The notes beneath the pieces are model-generated. The model worked only from the letters and a program-made list of their open reading frames with translations, made no database searches and had not been told where the DNA came from. A DNA stretch of 64,000 bases. Source: JAICKM01 sp050998805. Lineage in GTDB: Bacteria > Chloroflexota > Chloroflexia > QHBQ01 > JAICKM01. The stretch spans positions 28,063 through 92,062 of the forward strand of contig JBPCPV010000050.1 of assembly GCA_050998805.1 (NCBI GenBank), in the 5' to 3' direction. The position numbers were made by a program, and so were the translations under genes. Shown here piece after piece: positions 8,314 through 16,072 of this stretch (positions are counted from its first letter, which is position 1; every line of letters starts with the position of its first letter).

Positions 8314-9615
8314 TCAGTAGCCAGTTCCCCCCGCTCCTGCTCGCACCTGATCAATGTAGATCCAGGCACCGTTCTCGACCTTGTAGATCGAGATCCAGCG
8401 GTTGGTCGTGTCGCCGTTCGCGTCGAAGCCAGTTGTGCCGAGCGCACCCTTGAAGTCCTTTGTCGCGGCGATGGCGGCGCGGATCGCTTCGCGGTTCCTC
8501 TTGCCGGCGGTCTTCATCGCGGCGATGATGATGTTGGTGGCATCGTAGGCATACGCCGAGTACGCCTGGGGCACTCCGCCCCACCTATCGTTCCCGAACG
8601 CCGCCATATACGCGGCGGTGAACGCCTTCGCCTCCGGCAGCACGTTCGAGTTGACCTTTGCCACCGCGCTGTAGTCGCCTTCTGAGTCGGGACTTGCGGC
8701 CCGCGCGTAGTTGGACGAAAATATGCCGTCGCCGCCCATCAGCGGGATGGTCAGGCCAGCGGGCTTCATCGCCTTGCGGGCCGCCGAGATGCCGTGCGAC
8801 TCGGTGCCGCCGTAGTAGAGGATGTCGGGGCCGGTCGATGCGACCTTGTTCATGATCGGGCTGAAGTCGGCCGTGCCCATCGGCACCGAGTCGTGGCCGA
8901 GGACGGTGCCTCCGGTGGCCTTAAACTCCTGCTCGAACTCGCTCGCGACGATCTTGCCGTATGCTCCGGTGTCGTCGAGGATGTAGGCTTTGCGCTTGCC
9001 GAGCTTGTCGTAGGCGTAGTCAGCGCCGGCGGAGCCTTCGATGTTATCGGTGGGGCAGACGCGGAAGTAGGTCACTTCACCCGTTGGGCGGTAGGCTGAA
9101 AGCACGGAGTTGTACCGAGCGAGAGTCAGGTCGGCGGCTGTGGTGCCTGGGGAGATGCCGGCTAAGCCGGCGGTGTTCAGCTTCGGCATCATCAGGCGCG
9201 CAACGTTGCTGTTGAGGGGGCCGACCATCGCCATCACGTCAGGGTCGGCGATGAAGGTGTCGGCGTTCTTGGAGCCTTGTACCGGCTCGTGAACCTGCCC
9301 GCCGGGTGGCACATCGTCGAGGAAGTACATCTGGATCGTGTAGTGCTTGCCGTCGAGGGTGACTCCGCCCGCAGCGTTCGCCTGGTCAATCGCGAGTTGG
9401 ATGCCCTGGCGGGCGGGGATACTGTACTCCGTCTCAGCGCCGCCGCCCGGCAGGTCTACCGCAATCTTGACGATGCCACTCCGGAAGCGACCACTCAACA
9501 TCATTGGGATGGCGACCAGCAGAAGGAGTGTGATCGCTACCAGAGCGGCGACCCAAGCGACCCACGTCGCGCGGGCGGGCGCTGTCTGGAGCTGCGGACG
9601 GGCGTCATCGTTCAT
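8314..9615 (-). CDS. LivK-type branched-chain amino acid/amide substrate-binding protein
   Basis: 433-residue type-1 periplasmic-binding-fold protein. An N-terminal hydrophobic anchor (about residues 17-42) has no lipobox cysteine, so the protein is likely membrane-tethered. The ligand domain starts at VKIAVDLPGGG, with QGIQLAIDQANAAGG, VMAMVGPLNSNVA and YILDDTGAYGK typical of the ABC transporter receptor family for branched-chain amino acids, amides or urea. No permease or ATPase genes lie beside it, so it is either an orphan receptor or serves a transporter elsewhere. The start overlaps a 25-codon leader ORF, and its own ATG has no clear ribosome site, suggesting translational coupling. Confidence 0.88.
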   Translation of the reverse strand: MNDDARPQLQTAPARATWVAWVAALVAITLLLLVAIPMMLSGRFRSGIVKIAVDLPGGGAETEYSIPARQGIQLAIDQANAAGGVTLDGKHYTIQMYFLDDVPPGGQVHEPVQGSKNADTFIADPDVMAMVGPLNSNVARLMMPKLNTAGLAGISPGTTAADLTLARYNSVLSAYRPTGEVTYFRVCPTDNIEGSAGADYAYDKLGKRKAYILDDTGAYGKIVASEFEQEFKATGGTVLGHDSVPMGTADFSPIMNKVASTGPDILYYGGTESHGISAARKAMKPAGLTIPLMGGDGIFSSNYARAASPDSEGDYSAVAKVNSNVLPEAKAFTAAYMAAFGNDRWGGVPQAYSAYAYDATNIIIAAMKTAGKRNREAIRAAIAATKDFKGALGTTGFDANGDTTNRWISIYKVENGAWIYIDQVRAGAGGTGY

Positions 9616-9682
9616 TTGTCATGCTCACTCTCTGGCTTTCCCACGGGGCAACGCGCCTGCACCGCTCAAGGTTGGCCGTCAT
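9605..9682 (-). CDS. Leader ORF of 25 codons before the LivK-type gene
   Basis: A short frame starts at ATG 9682 with a perfect AGGAGG (9691-9696) eight bases upstream, and ends at TGA 9605-9607, just inside the downstream gene that starts at 9615. The peptide is basic and unremarkable. A -10-like TATAAT lies at 9710-9715. The arrangement suggests that ribosomes reach the LivK start by termination-reinitiation at this ORF. An alternative is that it is non-functional residue of an earlier N-terminus. Confidence 0.4.
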   Translation of the reverse strand: MTANLERCRRVAPWESQRVSMTNER

Positions 9683-9726
9683 CTGTTTCACCTCCTTCTC
9701 CGATCCGACATTATATCACACCGTAG

Positions 9727-10416
9727 GAAGGTTTCGCCCAGACAAGCGTCGGAGTAAGAGTTCACACCCCGGCTGGAGATAGCTGAGGGGATTGTGGAGT
9801 TGCCCCTTTCTCGAGCAGCTTGTGTAGCTCGGTAAACGGGTTCTGCCCCCGTGCTAGCCAGGTGTTCACCAGGCTACCTAATGTCATGTGCGTTGGTAGT
9901 GTAGGAGAAGGGGGCGCCGGGCTTAGAGGTTGTGAGTTGGCGAGAGCTGGGGCACGGGCTTGAAGACAGCGACCGTTGAGGTTACCGGCTTGGTCACCGT
10001 TCGGGTCACAGCGCATTGACCGCGTTTCACAGCGTTGCACAGACAGTGCAGGCTACCCCTATATGTTGCCAGCCGGTGCCGGACGGCATGTTCCGCCGCC
10101 GGCGGGGGAAGATCTGTGCCTGCCGTGTGTCAAAAGAGCGAGCATTTATCCAGCGACTATCTCTTTTTCCAGACGTGGGCGAGAATGTGGAAGTGGTCTG
10201 TTTTATTGAGTGAAGTGTGGCGTTTTTAAGATGTGTCTTAGGCATTGCGAAGTGGGTACAGCCATAGGAGTTGCTGAGCAGGTCAGTGGGCGGAGGTAGC
10301 CGCGCTGAGCGTGTAACTTCGTAGCCGAGGGCCTGCGTATCCTCGCCGACGGACTACCGGAGAGGACCTGTGGACTCCGCTAGCCGGCAGGCACCGACGT
10401 TCGCAGCGAAATGTAG
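9727..10416. other. Long region without a supported gene
   Basis: I see no convincing gene here. On the minus strand 9762-9890 encodes SLVNTWLARGQNPFTEL and a stop, which faintly resembles the C-terminal end of a transposase. I cannot extend it upstream in any frame, so at most it is a remnant. Confidence 0.35.
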
Positions 10417-10612
10417 TATCCCAAAGATAGTGAGACAGAATCGGCCTTTCTGAGCGGAGAGTACCAGAGATAGTGATAGGTCATACCGAAGATATTGATA
10501 CAAGGCTACATTTGTCCCAGAGTTCGTGAATTGATCCCACTTGTGTCGCTGGGTGAGTTCCAGAGTTCGTGATACACGCCTACTCCAATCCTTATCCCAG
10601 AGATGTTGCAAT
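10417..10612. repeat. Array of six imperfect ~20-bp direct repeats
   Basis: Copies begin near 10417, 10461, 10482, 10513, 10557 and 10592. They share a core close to CCCAGAG(A/T)T(A/C)GTGA; on the other strand this reads TCAC-N2-CTCTGGG. Examples are TCCCAAAGATAGTGAGACA and GTCCCAGAGTTCGTGA. Spacing is 21 to 44 bases. Multiple diverged sites of this size in an otherwise empty region look like the transposase-binding end of a Tn7/TniA- or IS21-type element. No transposase gene remains nearby. Confidence 0.45.
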
Positions 10613-10710
10613 CAGCCTACGTGAGCGATGGCCTCGTGACCGGGTTCCCGATCCAGGTCGCGGTTTGGTCCCCATGCCTTCCAGCCCTCGAACAAGTACA
10701 GAGCTGCCAA

Positions 10711-11772
10711 CTATGGCACAGTAGTGCTGATGATCGCCGGCACGTAGCCGCGCGCGGCCACCCAGGCGTGCACTTCAATCCGTGCGCCGCCTTTGCCCAG
10801 ATCTCCCCATTGGCCCGACCAGGTCCCGTCGGCAGAGTCTGGCAGCGGCCCGACCATCGAGCCGTTGGTGAAGAGGGCTTCGATCTCGCCCCAGGCCGGA
10901 GCCTGTAGCGTCGGCGGCCTGCCGTCGGTCCCGGTGAGCGCGATCCTGTAGCCCTGGCGGTCGGCCGTTACCTGCGCGTGCAGGTACTGGTCGGGGCGGG
11001 GCAGGACGACGTGCAACGGGACGGGGGCCGTGGCGATGTCGGCGGGCACAGCGTCCGCCCAGTCGGGGTGTTGGAGGTCGGGCCGGCTGAAGCGGGCGGC
11101 GGCCTGCACCGTGTAATGGTGCCCGGATGCTTGATCGGCCGGCGGCAGTTGGAACATCAGGGTCTGGCTGATGCTTGCCCCGGGCGCGAGCAGGCGCATC
11201 ATCTCAAAGGGGCCGGGGCCGTCCCGGCCTGCTAGCGGCTTGAACAGGGCAGGCGCGAGACCGAGCGGCTGCCCCCGCTCGTCCACTGCCCTGATGCTCA
11301 TGCCGACCACGAACAGTCGCTCGCCGGTGCCGTTATGCAGGGTAACCACGGCCCGCCCGTTCTCGCCGGCCAGGTAGCTGTCGCCGGCCAGGCTGAGCTC
11401 GAGGAACAGGTCGCCACGACGGGCGGTGGAACCGGCCGGAGCACCCGCGCGGAGGGCGGGCGCGCCCGCGGTCGGGAAGGGTGATGCGGTGGCCCGCGCG
11501 ACTTCGGTGGCCGGCAACCCCGGGATGTCCGTTGCCGGAGGGAAGACGGTACCGACGGCGGCCATCGCGGTGACGGCCGCCTGTTCGGTGGCGAGCGCGG
11601 CGGGTCCGCCCGTCGGGACTGCGGCGGGCAGTTGGAGAGCTAAGGCGGTCGGGCTGGATGGGGGGACGGGTGAGGGCGTCGCTGCCGGCGGCGCGGCGCA
11701 GGCGGCGAGGATGGAAACCAGCAAGAGCAGGCCCACGGCTGCCCGGATCAGGATAGGTAGGGCGCTGTGCAT
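10711..11772 (-). CDS. Secreted lipoprotein with Pro/Thr/Ala-rich linker
   Basis: About 353 residues from the ATG at 11772, chosen because AAAGG lies nine bases upstream; the open frame continues to 12030 without supporting signals. A hydrophobic signal ends in the lipobox SILAACAAPP, followed by about 100 residues rich in Pro, Thr and Ala. The folded part begins around DLFLELSLAGDSYLAGENGRA and looks like two beta-sandwich or immunoglobulin-like domains. No catalytic motif is visible. The gene begins inside the 3' end of a truncated recombinase on the same strand, so its start region was probably brought in by the rearrangement that cut that gene. Confidence 0.7.
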   Translation of the reverse strand: MHSALPILIRAAVGLLLLVSILAACAAPPAATPSPVPPSSPTALALQLPAAVPTGGPAALATEQAAVTAMAAVGTVFPPATDIPGLPATEVARATASPFPTAGAPALRAGAPAGSTARRGDLFLELSLAGDSYLAGENGRAVVTLHNGTGERLFVVGMSIRAVDERGQPLGLAPALFKPLAGRDGPGPFEMMRLLAPGASISQTLMFQLPPADQASGHHYTVQAAARFSRPDLQHPDWADAVPADIATAPVPLHVVLPRPDQYLHAQVTADRQGYRIALTGTDGRPPTLQAPAWGEIEALFTNGSMVGPLPDSADGTWSGQWGDLGKGGARIEVHAWVAARGYVPAIISTTVP

Positions 11773-12428
11773 CGGCGGCATCCTTTCACGAAGGGGCGGG
11801 CGCTGATCCAGGCTATGATCGCCTCGTACGCCTCGTGCGTCAAGTGGGCATCGCGCGGCGCGGTCTGGCTCTTGCTGAGCACCCGCAAGCTGTATCCACC
11901 GTCGCGCAGCGTGATGTGGCCGAGCTGCAAGGCGCATAATTCGGCAATGCGGACAGCTGATGAGGCCAGGGTGTGCAGCAGTGCGCGATCCCGTAAGCCC
12001 AGCAGCGTGCGCACGTCGGGGGAATCGCATAGCCGGCGTAGGTCGGCCGGGAGGATGGTCTGGCGCGCGCTTGGTTTCAGGCGGTCCCGCAACGCCGACG
12101 GGTTGACGCCCCGGACCACGGCCACGGCGAGCGCGGCTTCGGCGCTGATCAGCCCCTGGGCGGCAGCTTCGCGTACAATGCGCTTGACGGCGGCTATCTG
12201 GCGGTTGATCGTGTTTGGCGACAGGGCGGTATCATTGGCCAGGGCCGCTCGGTAGGCCGACAGGCTGGTCGCGTCGACTGGCCCCAGGCCCTTGCCTTCG
12301 CACCATTCCTGATAGGCGCGCCAGTCCTGCCGGTATTTGCGGATACTGCTCTCGGCGAGCTGGCCCGCCAGCAGCTCGGGATCGACACTGGAGGCGGGCG
12401 GCGCGGCGGGGATGATCTCTGTGCTCAT
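11748..12428 (-). pseudogene. Truncated tyrosine recombinase (XerC/D-like)
   Basis: From ATG 12428 the product has 226 residues. It has a SAM-like core-binding domain (SIRKYRQDWRAYQEWC, LSPNTINRQIAAVKRIVREA) and the first part of the catalytic domain, including the first catalytic Arg (SSAVRIAELCALQLG). It then stops after IIAWISARPF plus foreign residues. The second half, with the HxxR box and the tyrosine nucleophile, is missing, so it cannot be an active recombinase. Related enzymes have about 300-330 residues. The lipoprotein gene begins within its last codons. A second, complete integrase lies at 6993-8192. Confidence 0.75.
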
Positions 12429-12645
12429 TCGTACTCCGGGCATCTCTGCAGGTCGCCTGGAAGGTCCGCCGCGCGTCACTGACGGACGGCGGAAGCGCAG
12501 CCTTGTCGATAGATTATGGTAAACAACTTTTCCTTAGCCTATTGTAGCACGTAACTTTGGGAAATACAATAGCATATCGCTTGAATCTAGTGATCTGACA
12601 TGCACCTGGCTCCCGGCGCGAGGTCGACACCGGCCCGGCGTCCGC

Positions 12646-12720
12646 GGCTCCCTTCTGCTCGTGCATGGCGCGTGGCACGGGGCCTGGCTGCCTGCGGCCG
12701 TTCGGCGATTGGCTATATGA
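12646..12720 (+). pseudogene. Alpha/beta-hydrolase N-terminal scrap
   Basis: One frame reads LLLVHGAWHGAWLPA before a stop. The VHGAWHGAW stretch is characteristic of the first beta-strand and oxyanion loop of alpha/beta hydrolases. There is no start codon and no continuation, so this would be a tiny remnant. A chance match cannot be excluded. Confidence 0.3.
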
Positions 12721-12739
12721 TTGGCTATATATCGCTCGA

Positions 12740-12773
12740 AAAGAGGGCCGATCAGTCAAGATCGGCCCTCTTT
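12740..12773 (-). terminator. Strong (probably bidirectional) terminator after tRNA-His
   Basis: Bases 12740-12753 and 12760-12773 form a perfect 14-bp stem with a 6-base loop. Stem ends are A/T-rich on both sides, giving a T-run downstream in either direction. It lies 25 bases past the tRNA-His 3' end. Confidence 0.8.
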
Positions 12774-12798
12774 GTTGCTTAATTTGTGCCTGTTTTCT

Positions 12799-12874
12799 TG
12801 GGGTGGCCTATGGGGCTCGAACCCACAACCCCTTGATCCACAATCAAGTGCTCTGCCATTGAGCTAAGGCCACC
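12799..12874 (-). tRNA. tRNA-His (GUG), CCA encoded
   Basis: Cloverleaf on the minus strand: the acceptor stem pairs 12867-12873 with 12803-12809, extended by the G-1 (12874)-C73 (12802) pair typical of tRNA-His. The D-arm contains AGCTCAATGGCAGAGC. The anticodon stem-loop CTTGATTGTGGATCAAG carries GTG, and the T-arm is GGGTTCGAGCCCC. CCA is encoded at 12801-12799. Confidence 0.95.
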
Positions 12875-12889
12875 ATGGGGATCGGTCGC

Positions 12890-13290
12890 GCCGACGCCGA
12901 CGAGTAAGCCGAGTTCTGTTCTAGACGGTCATCTATCTCGCGGCCCCTAGGGGCCACGGGTGCGTCGTCGCCTTCGCACCTGCTCTCGACTTTCGCCCGA
13001 CTCAGACAAGCAGCCGACTTTTGCGGGCGGGCCGGAGATTGCTACAGGGAGGATTACCCTTTTCATTCCGCAGCCCTTTCGCAAGGATCGCGGCATTGGT
13101 TTCTGTTGCTCTCGCCGGAGCCGGTTGCCCGACGCCGACGCCTATCTGGACTGTCAGGCTCAGGGCGTGCCGCCGAACCTGCCCCCGCTTTCACGGGGCA
13201 CCCCGCTTTGTGCAGCTCGGACTTTCCTCTGCCCCCGCGAAGGGAACAGCGACCGTCCTGCCCGCGCCGTCGCGCCCTCACCCCACACGC
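12890..13290 (-). ncRNA. rnpB: RNase P RNA
   Basis: Catalytic RNA of ribonuclease P, which removes 5' leaders from tRNA precursors. On the minus strand the conserved 5' element AGAGGAAAGTCC lies near 13230-13219 and the 3' element CAGAACTCGGCTTA near 12920-12905. A GAAAGGG stretch and the P4-forming segments lie between them. The size of about 390-400 bases fits a bacterial type A molecule. The ends are estimates. The gene lies directly upstream of tRNA-His on the same strand with no terminator between and a good promoter at 13299-13327, so the two are probably co-transcribed. Confidence 0.9.
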
Positions 13291-13298
13291 GCAAGTCT

Positions 13299-13327
13299 AT
13301 TATACACGAATCGGAGGGCAGCGTCAA
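13299..13327 (-). promoter_or_regulatory. Promoter of rnpB-tRNA-His
   Basis: TTGACG (13322-13327) and TATAAT (13299-13304), read on the minus strand, are spaced by 17 bases. Transcription would start near 13291, matching the 5' end of RNase P RNA. Confidence 0.8.
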
Positions 13328-13398
13328 GCGGACGAGCTATCAGCTTTCAGCTTTCAGCTAGCTGACGGCTGACGGCTGATAGCTGATAGCTCGTCCGC
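13328..13398. repeat. Heptamer element with 18-bp inverted ends
   Basis: Bases 13328-13345 and 13381-13398 are a perfect 18-bp inverted repeat. Between them lie tandem heptamers of the AGCTTTC type followed by the GGCTGAC type. The element exactly fills the gap between the rnpB -35 box (ending 13327) and the -35 box of the divergent gene (13402). Confidence 0.75.
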
Positions 13399-13401
13399 CT
13401 A

Positions 13402-13430
13402 TAGACAAACCGCCCCAACTTTGCTACAAT
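13402..13430 (+). promoter_or_regulatory. Promoter of the SLH-propeller gene
   Basis: TAGACA (13402-13407) and TACAAT (13425-13430) are separated by 17 bases. They lie 62 bases upstream of the ATG, whose ribosome site is the purine-rich GGAAAGGAAGG. Confidence 0.6.
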
Positions 13431-13492
13431 AACGACACACGATCCGGCGCAGTTCTAGCGCCCGACGGAGGACAGGAAAGGAAGGAACGACC

Positions 13493-15979
13493 ATGTGGAA
13501 ACGCATCTCGATGATAGGTGTCGGCTTGCTGCTGGCGGCTGCCGCCCTCGTACCCCTCAGCAACGGCCTGCCCGACGCCCAGGCCGCCATGACCGCGCCG
13601 AACACCGCGGGCGCGCCCCCGCCCCATCAGAACCCGTACAGCGATGCCTGGCTGGCGGCCAACCACGGCAAGTTCGACAACATCTGGACCGCCGAGTATG
13701 AGAGCCGCCTACAGGCAGGCCCCGGCGGCGTGGCAGCCGACGCCTTCAAGGGCCTGCTCTCCCCGCTCTACGGCCCCGACGTTCGCATGTCCAACGGCAG
13801 CCTCCTCGGCAGCGGCCAGAACGAGTTCCAGATCGACATCAACCCCGCCAACAGCCTGAACGCCATCGGCACCTCGAACGACGGCGGCGCAGCAGGCGTC
13901 GGCATCTTCCGCACCACCGACGGCGGCCTAACATGGTCATCTAGGGACGCATCGGTCTACGGAGTTCCGGCCGCCTGCTGCGACCCCGGCGTGGCGTTCG
14001 GCACCGACGGCAAGGTCTACGCCATCATCCTCGACACCAGCCCGTCCGTCAGCTACATCATCCGCTCCACCGACGGCGGCGCGACATGGCAAGGCCCCAG
14101 CCAGGTAGCGACACCCGACCGCGAGAACATCGCGGTTGACCCGAACAACTCGAACAACGTCTACATCACCTACAGCGAACTGCCCGGCTCCAACCGGATC
14201 AAGGGTTACAAGTCCACCGACGGCGGCGTTACCTGGGGTCCGACGTTCTTCGTCGGCGATGTCGCTCCCGCGCAAGGTTACGAGCAGTCGAGCCAGCCCC
14301 GCGTGGCGTCCGACGGCACGCTCTACGTCGGCTACCAGCAGTACACCAACTCAAGCGTCGGCTGCTCCGCAGGCGTGCAGAACGTCCTCGCCAAGTCCAC
14401 CAACGGCGGCGTCAGCTTCACCTACACCGTGCTGCCGATCGTGCAGGGCGGCGCGTGCTCCTCAGCCCAGGCAGGGCGCGGCATCTTCTGCATCAACGGC
14501 TCTCAGAGCTTCCGCTCCCGTAGCCACCCGATCATCGGCGTCAGCCCCACGAACCCGAACCATGTCTACATGGTCTATTCGGGCGGCGACCTGGAGACTC
14601 CCTACACCTGCGCGGGGGCCACCGGCTTCCACAGCGACACCCTCTTCCGAATATCCACTGACGGAGGCGCGACGTTCAGCCCCCCCACCAAAGTCAACAC
14701 CGACCCATCCGGCAAGGACCAGTACTACCCCTGGATGAGCGTGACCGCGAGCGGCCAGATCTGGATCGGCTGGAACGACCGCCGCGAAGACACCAACGAC
14801 TTCCTGAGCCGCTGGTACCAGTCCTACTCGAACGACGAGGGCGCGACATTCCGCAAGGTTGACGGCACCCCCGGCAACGACCCTGTGGCCGACGTTCAGA
14901 CCCAGCCCTCGTCATTCATCGGCGACTACCACGGCCTCGGTGCCGTGAACGGCAACGTTCTCGGCATGTGGTTCGACTCCCGCATCTCATCCGGCGGCGA
15001 CGCATTCACCGACCCGCAAGTGCCCCCGCCTCCCGGCACTGCGACGCCGACCGCACCCCCGAGCACGGCCACCTCACCCCCGGCTAACACCGCCACGGCC
15101 ACCTCGCCTCCGGCCAACACCGCCACCCCGACGACACCGCCAGCTAACACAGCCACCGCGACCTCGCCTCCGGCCAACACGGCGACGGCCACCGTACCTC
15201 CGGCTAACACCGACACGCCCACCGTGCCCCCAGCCGACACCGACACACCCACTGCGCCTCCGGCCGACACCGCCACCCCAACTATCCTGCCGGTAAGCAC
15301 GGCCAGCCCGACAACACCGCCCATAAGCACGGCTACCGCGACAGCACCACCGGTCGCCACGGCCACCCCAACGGCCTGCGCGATCAACTTCTCCGACGTG
15401 CATATGAGCGACTACTTCTACGTGCCGGTGCAGTACCTCTACTGCCACGGCGTCATCTCCGGCTACTCTGACGGCACATTCAGGCCCTACAATCCGACGA
15501 CCCGTTCCCAGATGGTCAAAATAGTCGTCCTCGGCTTCCAAAAGCCGATCAGAACCCCCGCCGGCGGAGCTTACACCTTCACCGACGTGCCGCCTTCCAA
15601 CAACTTCTACGCAGTGATAGAGACGGCAGCGGCAGACGGCATCGTGAGCGGCTACAACTGCGGTACAGCGCCGGCCGGTCCTTGCGACGGCCAACACCGC
15701 CCGTACTTCCTGCCCTACAACAACGTCACGCGCGGCCAGCTCGCCAAGATCGACGTGATCGCCGCAGGTTGGGCGATCATCAACCCCGCGACGCCGAGCT
15801 TCACCGACGTGCCGCGCGGCTCGACCTTCTACACGGTGATCGAGACGGCCCACTGCCACGGTGTGGTTGACGGCTACTCCGACGGCACGTTCCGACCATA
15901 CAACGACGCGACAAGGGGCCAGATCTCCAAGATCGTCTACCTGTCCATCACTAACCCCGCGCTGAACTGCGGCCCGTAG
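13493..15979 (+). CDS. Secreted beta-propeller (BNR/sialidase-like) protein with three SLH domains
   Basis: 828-residue exported protein with an N-terminal signal peptide (hydrophobic residues 8-30, ending near DAQA). Residues about 50-500 form a BNR/Asp-box propeller with repeated (T/S)DGG-x-TW boxes such as TTDGGLTWS, STDGGATW and STDGGVTW. Residues 503-627 are a Pro/Thr/Ala linker of repeated PPANTATAT-type units. Three S-layer homology domains follow near 628-690, 693-760 and 767-822, with FSDV, FTDVPP and FTDVPR openings and YSDGTFRPYN motifs. SLH triplets anchor proteins to cell-wall polymers, so this is a surface-attached protein. The propeller may be an exo-glycosidase or a binding scaffold; I could not confirm sialidase active-site residues. 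Confidence 0.9.
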   Translation: MWKRISMIGVGLLLAAAALVPLSNGLPDAQAAMTAPNTAGAPPPHQNPYSDAWLAANHGKFDNIWTAEYESRLQAGPGGVAADAFKGLLSPLYGPDVRMSNGSLLGSGQNEFQIDINPANSLNAIGTSNDGGAAGVGIFRTTDGGLTWSSRDASVYGVPAACCDPGVAFGTDGKVYAIILDTSPSVSYIIRSTDGGATWQGPSQVATPDRENIAVDPNNSNNVYITYSELPGSNRIKGYKSTDGGVTWGPTFFVGDVAPAQGYEQSSQPRVASDGTLYVGYQQYTNSSVGCSAGVQNVLAKSTNGGVSFTYTVLPIVQGGACSSAQAGRGIFCINGSQSFRSRSHPIIGVSPTNPNHVYMVYSGGDLETPYTCAGATGFHSDTLFRISTDGGATFSPPTKVNTDPSGKDQYYPWMSVTASGQIWIGWNDRREDTNDFLSRWYQSYSNDEGATFRKVDGTPGNDPVADVQTQPSSFIGDYHGLGAVNGNVLGMWFDSRISSGGDAFTDPQVPPPPGTATPTAPPSTATSPPANTATATSPPANTATPTTPPANTATATSPPANTATATVPPANTDTPTVPPADTDTPTAPPADTATPTILPVSTASPTTPPISTATATAPPVATATPTACAINFSDVHMSDYFYVPVQYLYCHGVISGYSDGTFRPYNPTTRSQMVKIVVLGFQKPIRTPAGGAYTFTDVPPSNNFYAVIETAAADGIVSGYNCGTAPAGPCDGQHRPYFLPYNNVTRGQLAKIDVIAAGWAIINPATPSFTDVPRGSTFYTVIETAHCHGVVDGYSDGTFRPYNDATRGQISKIVYLSITNPALNCGP

Positions 15980-16012
15980 CCCGCCGCATAACGGCCTGAT
16001 CGCCCGTCGCAA

Positions 16013-16042
16013 GGAAGCCGCAGAGCGCGCTCTGCGGCTTCC
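16013..16042 (+). terminator. Perfect 30-base palindrome after the SLH gene
   Basis: Bases 16013-16042 read identically on both strands (GGAAGCCGCAGAG and its complement). It lies 34 bases past the stop of the SLH protein gene. There is no T-run, only CCCCTCT, so termination is likely but not certain. Confidence 0.6.
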
Positions 16043-16072
16043 CCCTCTAGGGACAATATAAGGGAAAGCCCA

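Noticed and set aside
12600..12862. Short plus-strand frames around the tRNA-His terminator
   Set aside because: They overlap the terminator and tRNA and have no coding character apart from a tiny hydrolase-like scrap.
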